NCBI GenBank assembly: GCA_038503065.1
Contig: JBCAMK010000007.1
Coordinates: 1,240,001-1,304,000, forward strand
Length of the DNA stretch: 64,000 nucleotides
Reading direction: 5' to 3'
DNA from: Paragyromitra xinjiangensis
Taxonomy: Eukaryota; Ascomycota; Pezizomycetes; Pezizales; Discinaceae
Positions 24,582 through 37,098 of this stretch are shown here, piece after piece. The translations under genes were made by a program, and so were the position numbers. The notes under the pieces were generated by a model that did not search any database, was not told the origin of the DNA, and saw only the letters and a program-made list of their open reading frames with translations. Position 1 is the first letter of the stretch. Each line of letters starts with the position of its first letter.

Positions 24582-26534
24582 GGTCAAAAGATGAAACTCA
24601 CGTTGGAGATAGGAGGTGGTAGGTAGGGAGTGGATCGATTACTAGTTCCTTAAAAATTTATGGCGTGTACTATCTATGTGATAACCCCCGAAAGCCCGTG
24701 CCCTAGGTATTTATGTCTTGTTTCTGACCCTGAAGTCACGCCCAAAAGACACCCATGCTAGGAAGTTTTTCCAACTTGGATGTATCGTTAGGCCAGTCTC
24801 GCACTCAGCCCCTCTGGCGCAGCTTGCTGCATACCATGGGGTCTGGTGTACTAAAAACTAGAAGACCCAAAATACGTCGGAGGCTCTCCGGGGGAGTTTT
24901 TTCTACTTGGGGAGGTTTCTCCCCTCCGAAGGTACAAGTACTTCTATGGAATTTCCGCACAAACTTAAGTATAAAATTACCCCGAACCCCCCCGAAACCC
25001 GGAGGGTTATGGCGGCGTTTGGGAGTGTGGGGGTAACGCCCCGCGGTAACCGTAGCTGCAGGGTGCAAGTTGGCTGGAGTGATTTTGGAGGCGCGCTGAG
25101 CGGTCATTCCATGGCTAGTTCTAGACGATAGAATACCAGCTGGCTGCGGTTTTATCTTTTTTTCTTTTAATATCTTCTTTGTATCCTTATCTTCCTAGGT
25201 TTTAGGGTGGGTTTGCCTGATACAATCCTACCTCATGGAATGGGTTCAATCGTCTTGCGCATCCATATGTTCCTCAATTCGCCAGGTGACCATCAAGTCG
25301 TCCTTGCTAAGCGGATATCCTCGTCACGAGGGCTCTAGGTAGTGTGATTTACTAGTATAATAACTCACTTACTTTCTCTTTCCCCCTCCCTCTCTCTCTT
25401 CCTTTCAGCTCATCTCCTTCCTACACATGCCCACCCTCATCCACATTTACTATAAGTTGCTGCGCGCCGGAGGCCTATTGCTCATACCGCTAGTGTCTTG
25501 AGGCTTCAGACTTGGCTATTCTACAAATTTGGTAGGCCCTGTTGCTTTGAAGGCTTTGAGGGCTCTGCCTTTTATGGTAGTGAGTTGGTTCAAACTGCTG
25601 GCTGATACCCCGCAGATTTACTATTAAGAGTGAGATGGGTTGTGCGCTTTTGTGGGTGGTGCGTACTCTCTTCTTGGTGTTAGGGGTGTTAAAATTGCGA
25701 AGGTGGATGTTGGTTGGGTTGCTGCTTGGCTTAGAGTAGGGAGAGTATTGGTATGCCCTAGTATCCTAGTGGTTATCCCCCTTTGTGGTTTGAGAGGCTA
25801 AAGTAATGGGTATTCAACTTTTTGGTTCCTATGCTTAAGCGCCATATATTTACAAGAATCGGGCTGGTGTATAGAGTCTCGGGACAAGCTCTTAGAATGT
25901 GAAGCCAAGCTTCGTGTTCAGGGAAGTCAAGATCCTGTCGCGTAGGCCTACTGCTGAGCATGATTGCATTATTACTCCGGATCCCTAAAAACACTCCAAC
26001 TGGTGCCCATCACTAAAACGATCGGTGGATTATGGCATGGTGGATGGCTCTAGGTTAGCAGAGAGTGGTAAATTGTCCCAAGTTTAGCCCCACAGGAATG
26101 TATTGTCCCACTCTTTTACCGTATCCGTGTTCATTAATCAAGCTTATCGGTGGACTTATCTCTTTATATACGTACTAATAAGTGCCGCGCTAGAGTCATA
26201 GTTATATCCTTGGATCCTCTTAGCTATACACCTGTCGAGGTTATTAATGCTTGACTTGGTTGCGGGCACCCCAGGGCTTAACATTCTTAACGACCCCTCT
26301 GACCCTAAGCTCAAAATGCAAGGGGAGGTTCATTAGGGTGATGACCATCTCCCTAGATGACAGAGTGCCACATTCACCAATCCACAACTGTAAGAACACC
26401 GCAGCCCAGGTGACCGCGCGCGCTTGATGAATAATCTACCCCTTAATTCATAGGTACGCGAGCTGCTGCCATAAACTACACAGCTTGGAAGCGAGCACGA
26501 CGCATTGTTATTATCAGGTGCACGAGCTAGGGAA

Positions 26535-26550
26535 TCACTCAAAATCACTC
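26535..26550 (-). repeat. Dispersed GAGTGAT-N6-TGA word
   Basis: Exact copy, middle TTTGAG. It overlaps a second ATCACTC half, so the half-site occurs twice in tandem. Confidence 0.6.
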
Positions 26551-28939
26551 GATTCGGGTTTAAGCTGTATGTTGAAGATACTACTACGTAGTACCTGCTT
26601 CCTGATACAGGTTTCCCTTCGTGCTTCCACTGTTTCAGTTGTTTCATAGGCTCTTGTTTATTCGGCGGGTATTTGGGCTATGCAGAATTTCTTTGGGAGA
26701 CTGACTAGCTATTTGGTGGAGCTCTTCCTATTGGCTAGACACTTATATATACAGATGCTTTTGCCTCGAGCAGACGAGCAAGCAACCTCTGCTGCTCACA
26801 CGAGATTATTTCTTCACTGGATTCCAAAAGTAGAGGTCATGACTTGATTAATTGAGGAGCCACACTCCATACAGGCCCAAATTTATAGACAGCACGCATA
26901 CTAGTACATGAAAATCCCTCAACTTTGGAAGCTTCTGATGTCCTCCCTACTAGGGTCTGCCGTTGATGTCCGATTAGGAAGCCGATTTCCAGCGCTGGGT
27001 TTTGGAAATACCGCATCCTGAAAAGCTCTCGCTTCTTACAAGGCTCTTTGGGAAGCTATAGAAAACCTTCAATTATTGGTAGTCGATTAGGGAAGATGTA
27101 AGAATGAATAAGTTACATAGATAAATTCTCTGCTAATACCTACTTTCGAGAGTATGGGTGTCGAGCTTGCGTACGCAATTCAGTATAAGCCTATCGGCTT
27201 TCCATATGCATAGTATATATGAACTTACTACGTATACTCTCCGTAAACAACCACAGGTTCCGGACTTCCATCAGCCCAGTCTGACCTTTCGAAAACAAGC
27301 TTTTGTGCTAGTCTTAGGCCAAGGACATGATCATGAGACACTTCCTATTTTAAGGGGTTTCGGGTCCAAGGGGTTAAGCCTAGCTATCTACGATTCATAG
27401 ATAGATAGATAATTCACAGGTATCGGCGGTAAGTCTAATAAAGCACTTTTCGTTTTCTTTTCCCCCCCCCTTTCTTTTTCCAGCGTCCGGTGAGCAATAT
27501 CATGCAAAGTGCCGCACCTCCAAGCCCCCGAATAGATGATAGCTTTGTTATCACTAGGTTTGCTGGAGTCGAACCATTTGAGGATGGTACTATCGCCTTC
27601 CGGAAGACTCGGCGCTCCTTTTTACTAGCTACTCACTACTATCCAAGACCCCTTCGCATTTAACTCCTTTCCCCTCACGCCTCGCCCCCACGGTCTAGAA
27701 AAGAAACTAAGTTCGCCCGAAACCGAAGAATTAGATATCTGTTCTAACAATAGTGTTATGTGTGTTAACAAATTTCCTAGAGCAAGTAAAATTTACAGGC
27801 CTCTCATGTAATTGCATCTATCATGCCATATCTATCCCCTTTAAGGCAGGGGGCTCGAAAATCGGACCAAACAGCCTCCATTCTCACACATCGATTCTTA
27901 TCCTCAACACGTGAGAATTTCTAGAACGTTTTGACTGGCCACTCATCCAGGAACCGATATACGCGCGATCACATTTGATAATTTACAGCTCATATTAGTC
28001 CCGTAGGTAGAAGTGAGATGCTATTAAGCCCTGAGTGGTTAATCGACCTATAAGTGCTTAAGTATACATATCTTTAAACGGAAAACACCACTTGAAAGCT
28101 AAAATCACTTACTAAATGGCCTGTCTTCTCTTATTTCTACGCTTGTTGAGCTTGCACGCTGGTTGGTTGGTTTGTTTGTTGGCCACTTAGGTTTGAGCTT
28201 ACATGTTCTGCAAGTGAAGCGGAATGAATTTCTCCGACATCTCTCAGATTATGAGTAAGAGACAGAGAGAATGAAGTACCGGTTGGCCCATAGATAATGC
28301 CGCTGGATGCACTCGACTGGTTCTGACGTTGGAATAACTAGATGGTGGTACGAGGTTGCAAGTGATAAGATGTGTATTTTATAGGAAAGCTGAACGATAA
28401 GGAGCGCTACTCCTTTTGTTGGACGGGGTTTAGGCGAGAACGCTCCACGAGTGACTTCTCATGGTAGCAAGGGTTGAGGTGACGCGCCCTACATGACCTA
28501 TGTTGGTGTACCCAGGCACCCATAGGTACCCGAGAATGCATACTGCATGCAAGCAGTTCTGACAAGCTGGACATTCCAACTCTACTTAACTTTTCAATCG
28601 ACCAAGGACCTTTTGCATCTTGAATTTTCGGGTATTTGTCGCCTACCTCGATTAGTACATGTAGTGCAGGTTCTCGTTGGATTGTAGTGGATATGACCCC
28701 TGCTTATAACTCCCTAAACGTAGCGACGGAAAGTGTCTCATAGTGAAAATCTCATAAGGGGAGTCTCGTAATGGGAGTGCCGAGGGTAATTCCGAGACTG
28801 GTCTGCTTACTTTTTGTGTTTGGTGAATATCGGGAATACTTTGCTAGTCTTGCGAGACCCATAATATTAAAAGTCTCTCAAGATACCTCTGGTAACAAAC
28901 CACTTGAATATTGGCACAAAATTCCACACATCGTCCATG

Positions 28940-28955
28940 TCACGACCTATCACTC
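28940..28955 (-). repeat. Dispersed GAGTGAT-N6-TGA word
   Basis: Exact copy, middle AGGTCG, in the gene-poor stretch before the methyltransferase. Confidence 0.6.
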
Positions 28956-30029
28956 GATCCCTTCATCTCGCGAAAAGCGGCACAATCCACTGGATTTTAA
29001 ACGAGACTTTCCGCGGAGAAAATACTGTTATTGAATTTTGGCCGCCATGCATACGCATAAGTAAGAATCACATTTCCCAGTCTCCTTTAGTATATTTGGT
29101 GCTGAACTAGTGTTCGCTTACGTAGGTTCTTCGCCAAAGCCTAACGTCTCCAATCAGAGCCGCAACTTTTTTCTGCCGTGTCTCGATCAAGGCCGCTAAT
29201 GTCCGCCGTGACCTGCCAACTTGTCCTCATAGGGCCCCTCGTCCTATCGGGCTCAGATTCAGACGATCAAAGTGGGGTTTCAGTAGATCGACGAAGCTCG
29301 TCAGCTGGATCCAGATCTGAGCACTGGTCTCACTATCGTCAGGAGAGGAAGGAAAAAAGCAATCAGATTCGCACAGAATACCTGTTTTCCAGGGGAAAAA
29401 AACTTCCTGGACACGGGATCTCAATGAGGCTTGCGGCAAAGGGCTTTTTTTTTCGGGAAGGTCGCGGGAGTATGATCTAGAGGCAGGATTTTCCGGAATT
29501 GCCGCGAAGCGGCTATCGTTGGCCTATGCGCCTAGAGCAGCGGCTCCCAAAGTCAGTTGCGCCTTGCTATGCTGGATGCGAGAGCGTGGGATGGCAATAG
29601 CTAACAGGAAATCCGAGTTAGCAAACCGTTTTCGTTTCTGAAGAGAAACGGTTTGACTGAAACATTTCGTACGGCACAGCAAGATACTGTGACGTACATT
29701 GTTCTTACGTTGGAGAATTTATAGTCACCGTTATGGGTGTTTGGCTGGGGCTCGACTGGCCTGTCGCACGGCAAATCTCTCTGCCTTCGTGGCCTGGGCC
29801 GCAGACTTACTGTTGTGATGAGTCTAGCTAGAGATCAAATAGGACTCCCCACGCCGGCTTTTGGTATGGATACATAATCATTGTATGATTTTTACTGGAA
29901 GGTCAGTATCTTATCCAGGGAAACAACCAATCAAAGATGGCTGATCATATTAACCGGTCAATTTTTCTTGGCCAGATCACCAATCTTTCAGTGTCTATGT
30001 TCTTTTAAAAAGAGGGGATGTTGGAGGAT

Positions 30030-30042
30030 CATATATATATCT
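30030..30042 (+). promoter_or_regulatory. TATA-like element of the methyltransferase gene
   Basis: An alternating TATATATATA tract lies about 100 bp upstream of the inferred ATG at 30141, a usual distance for a fungal TATA box and leader. Confidence 0.5.
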
Positions 30043-30140
30043 CCGGCGCCTGATTTGGGCCGGGTGGGACATTATCTACCAACACTAATCCTACTCATCC
30101 AACGATCCAAAATCCAGAGACCCACTAAAAATAGTAGAAA

Positions 30141-31767
30141 ATGGCAACGTCGACGTCAACCTCGCATATCCCCGTTGATCCGGCCTTCGTGGGCGTACGT
30201 CGTATACTTATTATGTTAACCCTAGATATGTGAAGCTGACAAGACGAAAACCCTCCCTTAGGGCCGTGAAAGTCCAAGCACTGATTATGACACGAATTCG
30301 TAGGTTGCCAAAATACTCACCTCTAAGGAATATTAATGCCTAACGACATCGAACAGGAGCGAATATTCGACGGAGTCACTCACCTCATCGATTTACGAGT
30401 ATGATTAATATCTTGTAATTTATATCCGCGGTTAACTAATACCTCTCAGGTATCGGTACGAACATGGACGTCGGTACCATGCATACAAGGAGGGGTGAGA
30501 ATTACTGGCTCTGAAAACTAGGAACAGTAGACTGATTCAACAATGCATATGGTAGCAAATATATGTTTCCCAATGATGAAGTATTTCCCTCAGCGAGGCC
30601 CCTACTATAGGACCTCTAGACACTCTTATTGACGAAATATTTCTCATTTTCAAAAAAAACCAGGCCGAACAAGAAAGGTTGGGTTTTCTTTCATTTAGCG
30701 AAATTAGTGGCAGTAGTCATCACTAACTCAAGGAATTATAGATTAGATATTTTACATCACACCTATCTTTTACTACTAGATGGTGAATTACATCGAGCAC
30801 CAATTGGCTCTAATCCACAAAAGATCCTTGATGTTGGTACTGGCACCGGCATTTGGGCTATTGATTGCGGGGAGTAAGTGTAGTTGTAATAATACCTGTG
30901 TTTCTGAGACATTCTAATTTTCTTAAAACCGTGGAATAGGAAATATCCATCTGCTCAAGTCATCGGCACGGATCTGAGTCCAATCCAACCGTCTTGGTAG
31001 GTGATTTTATCATTACTCCTGAGTTGGGTTTAATGAGTATTGAGTTTTACTAGGGTTCCGCCAAATGTGCAGTTTCAAATCGACGATGCGGAAAGCGAAT
31101 GGACGTTTTCAAAGGACTCGTTCGATCTAGTCCATATCCGGCATTTGACTGGTGCAATTCATAATTGGGAAAAACTCCTAGCAGAAGCGTACAAGTGAGT
31201 TTTTTTTTCTTTCTCCCCGTTGAGGGAATCAGATTAGCAATCGAAATCACACACCATACAAAACTAACGATATGGTATAGACACTGCAAGCCTGGAGGCT
31301 ATGTTGATGTCTCTGAATATGAAATGTCCATTTTCAGCGATGACGGTACACTGAACGAAAAGATGGCATTATGGAAGTACTACGACCTAGTTGACAGAGC
31401 GGCTCTTAAGACTGGTGCACTACCTTCCCACCAGAGCACATATGAATCAATCTAACCACACCCGGGTTATTGTGTAGGCCGAGGATTTAGAATCGCAAAG
31501 GAGTTAAAACCCTTAATTAAAGATGCCGGATTCATCAACATCAACTACGAAGTGTTCAAGCTCCCTATGGGGCCCTGGGCTGCTAACCAAAAGCAGAAGC
31601 AACTGGGCGCGTATGTCTTGCTCTCTGCAGAGACTGGGTTTGAGGCTTTCGGAATAAAATTGTTTACGAATGTTTGGGGAATGAGTGTTGATGAGGCTAG
31701 TGCTTTTATTGCTGAAACTATGCGGGATGCGAAGAATAGGAAGGTTCACTGCTACGCTAAACAGTAA
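30141..31767 (+). CDS. LaeA-like SAM-dependent methyltransferase, 11 exons
   Basis: Inferred exons are 30141-30194, 30262-30299, 30357-30398, 30450-30494, 30556-30580, 30664-30677, 30742-30873, 30940-30996, 31054-31194, 31281-31414 and 31478-31767. They total 972 nt, giving 323 residues, and every junction is phase-consistent with GT...AG. The protein shows the full LaeA/TAM order: [43 protein letters not shown] motif I ([15 protein letters not shown]103-G109), [29 protein letters not shown], then [21 protein letters not shown], and a C-terminal [16 protein letters not shown] block. Such enzymes are linked to secondary metabolism and chromatin regulation or methylate small molecules. No synthase gene lies nearby, so the target is unknown. 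The 3' end is uncertain: a CA|GTAAGT donor just before the TAA could splice to an acceptor near 31833 and end at about 31887. The weakest donor is GTGCAC at 31415. Confidence 0.85.
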
Positions 31768-33958
31768 GTGTTCCATAGGTGATAACTCTGATTAGGGCTC
31801 CTTGGCGCGACATACTATTGGCACTAACAGAGCGAAATCAAAGGCATCTTTATTATGCGCAGAAACCCTTTGATGACTAGTTTCTAGCTATTGGTCGCGT
31901 TGGTTGTACTGTTTTCTTTTAATTTTGTTTATAGTAAGGTGGATATGAGGTTATGGGGAACCAGGGCTCAATTATAACATTCATTAAAAACGTAATCATG
32001 AGATATCACTTGGTTTTATCTTCTTGTGGCGACTTCTACTTGATTTTTCGTTGTGCCGAGCAAGATCGGCTACTAGTTTCACCAAGTTACTGCTACTAAA
32101 TACAAGCGGTGCACGGTTGTTTCGGCAGGGAATGGAAATGATTAAAATACGTAGGACAAGAACGTAACGAACTATAACCCTACAAACCGACTTAGATATA
32201 TTGCGTCCAGATACCACCAACCACTCAGCATACTATTCCAGCTTAGATGCTTATATCGTATCCTAGGGCTATAATAGTATTGACGGGTAGAGAACGGTTG
32301 TGCGGCCATCTTACATTCTATCCGAAGCGTGCTGCAGCTGGCCATGGCCGAAGAAGGTGAGAGATTAAGCGAGCGTCCCACAAGCTCCATGCGCACAGAT
32401 GGGTGAGATTAAAACGTGCAGCAGTGGTCAGGTGTTGCTCTATCAGTAACAACTTCAGCTCTCTTTGCGCTTTTATCCCTGCAAATGAGATGTTTGGCGG
32501 TCGTTGCTAGCCTTGTAGGTTGCCGCGTAGGGTTTAGTGTGCAGCCATCACCCGCTACATATCTACCCGCAACGCCACTACCTTAATAGTAAGTCATATT
32601 GTTACACTATTACATGGGCTAATGCTTCTTTTGCACGTATTCCGAGCTGAGGCTAGTACCGTCGGATCAGATCAGAGGAGGGTTACTCAGGATAGGCAAA
32701 ATTTTTAGCCGTAAGCTGCACCTGGACCCTGAACTGGCGATACAGGTCTTTATTGGAGGTGTGGACTAAGATTGGGGAGAGAAATTAAGGGAAGCCCTTA
32801 TTTCACGTTAAAAGGGCATCAGGAAATAGGAGAGGGAAATAAAAAAATGGTAAAAGCTCGTTGGGTATGCCAAAGAAAATCCTCCTTATGTTCTTCTTAA
32901 AGATCGAAGGTGAACTCCATTCACTAGGAGCCATTATCACTAACAAAGATTACGATTTAATGCCTAGTGTATCCGAGATAAGCTTGCGGCTTGCATTTTC
33001 AGCTTAAGGTTTACACTTGATCACACAACTTTGTTTTATCCACCGGAAAATTGGGAACTAATTGTGGAGTACGAGTCTTATGCCTCGTGAAACCTATACT
33101 GGGTGGCGCACCCATGATGGACTGATACTGGAGGATAATCGGCGATAGGATACATGAGCTTCCGTTGGGGATCGGAAAGCATTGGGCTGAGATTATTTAT
33201 GGCTACTAGCTCGAATCGAGCCTGGTCCACAACTTGAGCTAATCTCGTACGTGAAAGATTCATTAATTATGACCCTAAGAATATTTACAAAGTCCAATGA
33301 TTATAATCTGTCTTTGATAGAAGGCCAGAGATATTGGCTGTATCAAACTTTCTCACCGAGGATTAGCATAAAAGCGTTATAGCTGAATTTCAGCTAAGGA
33401 CCTGAGGTTACAGAAAATTTACGCAGTTGGTTGCTTAGACTTTGAGCCTAAGCTCTAAAGAAAAAGACTTGCAGGAATACGACTCGTTCTTTTTCTGACC
33501 GAAACCCTGAATTAACTTAGCTCATGAGCAATACTATGAGATATTGGGTGGCTGTAGGGGATTCGTGTATATATAACGGAAGGCCAGTCCCCGGCACTAT
33601 CACCAGGCGATAGAGAAACAGTCTATGATATCCCATACCGGGTTTACTTCCTAAGCCATACCTTTACCTTGATACATATCCCTTTTCGGAAAACTAGCAA
33701 CCAACCTTATACTAAGAGATCTTAACAATCTACGTGGTATCTCAATCAGAAAAAGATTACACCTCACCGACTACTCGTAGTGAAACGGTATTTTTTTACT
33801 CGGCCCAAGTCACTCAAAATTTGCTTAAGTGTAACTTATCTCTCCCCCCAAATTGTAATATATAGCTTCGCGATTTCGCTAACCCGTCAGAGAATTGCAT
33901 AGTCTTGGGTTGTCAATATTTCAGCCAATCCTGAATATCTTAAGTATCCTAGCACAGC
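31768..33958. other. Intergenic, no gene seen
   Basis: About 2.2 kb between the methyltransferase and the HET gene. Only short frames without domain features occur. A near copy of the dispersed word (with AAGTGAT) is at 31996-32011. A TATATATAA tract near 33568-33577 lies about 390 bp before the HET start and may or may not be its TATA element. Confidence 0.45.
31996..32011 (-). repeat. Near copy of the dispersed word (AAGTGAT-N6-TGA)
   Basis: One mismatch in the fixed part, middle ATCTCA, followed by TTA like two of the exact copies. It lies about 230 bp past the methyltransferase stop. Confidence 0.45.
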
Positions 33959-36217
33959 ATGACAGAATGCGATCATATAACCCACACCATCGAGGCTCCA
34001 TGGCTGGGCTTTCAGCATGATGAATGCCTTCAACCACCTAACCCATTTAAAGCGCCCAAAGATGCCGACCATGTTGAAGGCTTTTTTTCTTCCTACCTTA
34101 AGCGAAAGTTAGATAGACTGGGCCAAAAACAAGCGACTCTGCCTACGCGGGAACGGGCAGCACAGCATCAAAGTTGGCTGACGTTTGGGGTGTTGGAAAT
34201 TTTCCTCGGAGAACTTGTGCTCGAAAACAAGTTAGTCGAAGAAAAGGAAGGGAAGTTCTTTATGAGCAGCAGGAACCTCCCCAGTATTATTCGGAGATGG
34301 GCAGACGGTCTCACGAAACTCGATAAAGTAGAACGTGGGAAACAGTTCAAGATCGCAGAGCTCGCCTTAATTTTTGCGAGGAGACAGCTAAAGGAGATCT
34401 TGATAAATGATACCACCAACGCATTCCTATACCCTGAAGCTGAGCCAGAGGAAAGCACAAAGGTAATAGCTATGATCGCCGTCATAGCTGAAGGCCTAGA
34501 AATCGCAAAGAATCAACATCAATTCGACGAACTGGACCATGGGGCGAAGCCGTTCAAATTGGTGTTTGTGCTCGATACGTGTGTAGCATACAAAGAAGAG
34601 ATGCGTGCAAAAGGGTGGTGCCCTTTTGTACTTCGGAAGATTGAGAGTGTAACTGCAGCGACATACGCCAGCCTTCATGAGCCAGTACGTGTACTTTCTG
34701 CTGATGGCCACAAACGCTGCACAGAACTCCGCTGCGATGCCAACGAAATAAAAGGGAAGCCCCTTGCGAAGCACTACCTAGAGGACTCCTGCGAGAATTT
34801 AAAGCCACCGGCAGACGATATCATGCGCGGCGTTGACCTACAAAAAGGAACAGTTCCTGTGTTAACGCTCTCCACGGCTAGCGATTCTCAGGAAGCCAAT
34901 CGTCTTAAAGTCAGCGCCGTTTCAAAAAGCACCGCTTCAAAGATCCCGTACGTGGCAATCTCCCATGTATGGTCTGATGGGCTCAGAGGTAGCACGGGAG
35001 TGGGGCTACCGAAGTGCCAGCTCGAAAGGATCGACAAGATGACTCGCGAAATTCTACCTGAAGGGTCTGGGGCGTTTTGGCTAGATGTACTTTGTATCCC
35101 CAAGAATGATGGAACTCTTAAGTTACCTATTGAAGATATCAAGGAAAAGGAGAATGAAGGGATCCGATTGATGGGGGAAACCTATAGAAATGCGAAGAAG
35201 GTCTTGGTTCTCGACTCTGGCATACGGGAATGTTCTAAGAACGCGCCACTTGAGGAGAAATTGCTACGAATTTCGACCTCTGTTTGGATGCAACGACTTT
35301 GGACTCTCCAAGAGGCAGTCTACGCTAAGGAAATGGTTTTCGAATTCCGGGACGGCCTGGTATCAATTAACGAGTTGTTGCCCAAAGGGATGAGTTCTCT
35401 TCAGGGTCATCTGGCCATCGACTTGTATCAGTTAACACAACGCATGAAAGAGGGCTCTCGGGATTCTTACAGCAATATCTGGGATATTGCACGAGCCCTC
35501 CGTACGCGGACTGCAGGTAGAGTGGCGGACGAGACACTTGGGGTCGTCGACTTGATCCACAATCACACAATTGACTCTTACGAATTGGCAAAAATCGAGC
35601 ACCCTAATCCAGAAGCCGACAGAGTCACGAAGTCAGCATACGAAGCGAGAGAGAGAATGAAAAAATTTCTAAAAAGCATTCCTAAGTTGCCTATCGACAT
35701 AATGTTCTTAAGAGGTCCAAAGTTGGAGGATGATGGTTTCCGCTGGGCACTAAAATCGTTCATGGAGTCAAAGGGCATATTGATAGAGGTGAAGGATGAA
35801 TTTTGCAGTGTTTCGAAGGAAGGGGGGGAGCTTAACTGCAATCTCGTTTGCCTCGACTTCGACGAGGTTACCATAGGGCCGGGCGAGCAGTGGCATTTCC
35901 AGGCCGAGGTGCCCACCAGTGTTAAGGGGGAGAAGGTTACGGAGATTCGTTTCTACGAGATTTTGATGGCGGAATCAGAGGGTAAATATACCTTCAACAC
36001 AATAATGATGCCTTGGATGTTAGCACGTAGAGAAAAAACCTATTGCACAATCGGAACGGTTGATAGAAATAGCGGTCAGGTGGACGATACCGATAAGGTC
36101 AGATTTAACTGCAAATACAAAGGGGTCCTGCCATTCGTGACCTCAATGAATCGTCCCTCAGGCCAAAATCTCATCCAAGCGAAATATGTAAAAAAACGCT
36201 CTTTGCGCGTAACCTAA
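33959..36217 (+). CDS. HET (heterokaryon incompatibility) domain protein
   Basis: Single exon of 752 residues. An N-terminal region of about 320 residues includes a Cys/His-containing segment (WCPFVLRKIES... HKRCTELRC) that often precedes HET domains. The HET domain spans about residues 325-500. It shows the block IPYVAISHVWSDG (about 329-341), the FWLDVLCIP block (about 377-385) and the RLWTLQEAVYAKE block (about 447-459). In other fungi, HET proteins trigger cell death when unlike individuals fuse, usually by sensing a partner protein. The sensing part here is unknown. No STAND, WD40 or ankyrin repeat is visible. The remaining 250 residues match nothing I recognise. The gene sits alone in a gene-poor, MITE-bearing region, which is typical for this fast-evolving family. 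Confidence 0.93.
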   Translation: MTECDHITHTIEAPWLGFQHDECLQPPNPFKAPKDADHVEGFFSSYLKRKLDRLGQKQATLPTRERAAQHQSWLTFGVLEIFLGELVLENKLVEEKEGKFFMSSRNLPSIIRRWADGLTKLDKVERGKQFKIAELALIFARRQLKEILINDTTNAFLYPEAEPEESTKVIAMIAVIAEGLEIAKNQHQFDELDHGAKPFKLVFVLDTCVAYKEEMRAKGWCPFVLRKIESVTAATYASLHEPVRVLSADGHKRCTELRCDANEIKGKPLAKHYLEDSCENLKPPADDIMRGVDLQKGTVPVLTLSTASDSQEANRLKVSAVSKSTASKIPYVAISHVWSDGLRGSTGVGLPKCQLERIDKMTREILPEGSGAFWLDVLCIPKNDGTLKLPIEDIKEKENEGIRLMGETYRNAKKVLVLDSGIRECSKNAPLEEKLLRISTSVWMQRLWTLQEAVYAKEMVFEFRDGLVSINELLPKGMSSLQGHLAIDLYQLTQRMKEGSRDSYSNIWDIARALRTRTAGRVADETLGVVDLIHNHTIDSYELAKIEHPNPEADRVTKSAYEARERMKKFLKSIPKLPIDIMFLRGPKLEDDGFRWALKSFMESKGILIEVKDEFCSVSKEGGELNCNLVCLDFDEVTIGPGEQWHFQAEVPTSVKGEKVTEIRFYEILMAESEGKYTFNTIMMPWMLARREKTYCTIGTVDRNSGQVDDTDKVRFNCKYKGVLPFVTSMNRPSGQNLIQAKYVKKRSLRVT

Positions 36218-36637
36218 GACCGTTATACGGTAAGTCAAATCTTCCTGCAATTATATCTTCACTCCATTCTTCTAAGTGATTTTCTAACTCCTAGCCTGAA
36301 AATTAGATTCAACTGCGGCATTCTCAAATACGACTTCTGGGGGCTTCACTTGGTATGGCAGGTTCGGGGACTGATGATTCTGCTGTTTTATCTTTAGTTT
36401 TATTGTATTTCTGGGATAGTGACTAGTACTTCCCCTCCATATAGCCAGCCACTTTAGGTGACAACGTGACCAAGATTCCTTCCCCTCACCCTTGAGTATT
36501 TTGTTTTTGTTAAATCATGCCCTCACATAATATCCAATTCATGATGTTTTCATTAGTTGAAAAAGTTTCACACGATCTTAGGGAGATGTTCTTAGATTAG
36601 GTGGTAGATGGTGAGTGATGTAATTAGCATGAAAGTA

Positions 36638-37098
36638 TTGTCCATGAGCAAAAGTTCGCGTGTTTTTGAGTTAGCAACCAAATAGAACTCCAAATTGAAA
36701 GTCCACCAATTTTAGAGGGAAAAAATTGAAAAAATTACTAAAAAGTACCTCCAAACTTATTAACTTAAACTCACATCTCACAAATGCAATTAACTTTTCC
36801 TAGAGTCATGGAAGGCTGTGGGAAGGCCTTGGAAACCCCTGCGCACAGACAGCGAAAGCTCAAGCTTGGCTACAACCATGCACACCACAAGAATCTAAAC
36901 TTTTAACCACACATTCCTCCCATATGTGCCATCTAAAAAGGGTTTCTAGTGGTTTCAAGAGTGGGACTAGAATCAACAAAGCATGGAGATCTTTTTGCTG
37001 ATTTTTTCGATTTTTTCCCTCCAGAATTGGTGGACTTTCAATTTAGAGTTCCATTCGGTTGCTAACTCAAAAACACGCGAACTTTTACACATGGACAA
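36638..37098. mobile_element. MITE-like element, 461 bp, ~99-bp terminal inverted repeats, TA flanks
   Basis: The left arm (36638-36736) and right arm (37000-37098) are inverted copies of about 99 bp with few mismatches. They start with TTGTCCATG and share the internal stretch AGTTCGCGTGTTTTTGAGTT. TA is present immediately outside both ends, consistent with a TA target duplication of the Tc1/mariner type. The core of about 260 bp has no coding capacity, so this is a non-autonomous element. Confidence 0.88.

Larger units (their letters stand above)
24250..30140. other. Gene-poor stretch, nothing recognised
   Basis: About 5.9 kb without a supportable gene. Three GAGTGAT-N6-TGA copies lie at 24566-24581, 26535-26550 and 28940-28955. 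There is a GATA microsatellite at about 27397-27410 and a hairpin with CAAACCGTTT arms near 29621-29655. The tract at 24800-25130 is open on both strands with matching GC-rich inverted segments, but it shows no domain. No transposon protein motifs were seen. Confidence 0.45.

Noticed and set aside
24805..25107. 100-codon minus-strand frame in a GC-rich tract
   Set aside because: Open on both strands with inverted GC segments, no motif, no codon pattern distinct from its antisense frame.
27520..27620. tRNA-like signal on the minus strand (B-box-like GGTTCGACTCC)
   Set aside because: The T stem does not pair, the A-box to B-box distance is short, and no acceptor stem closes.
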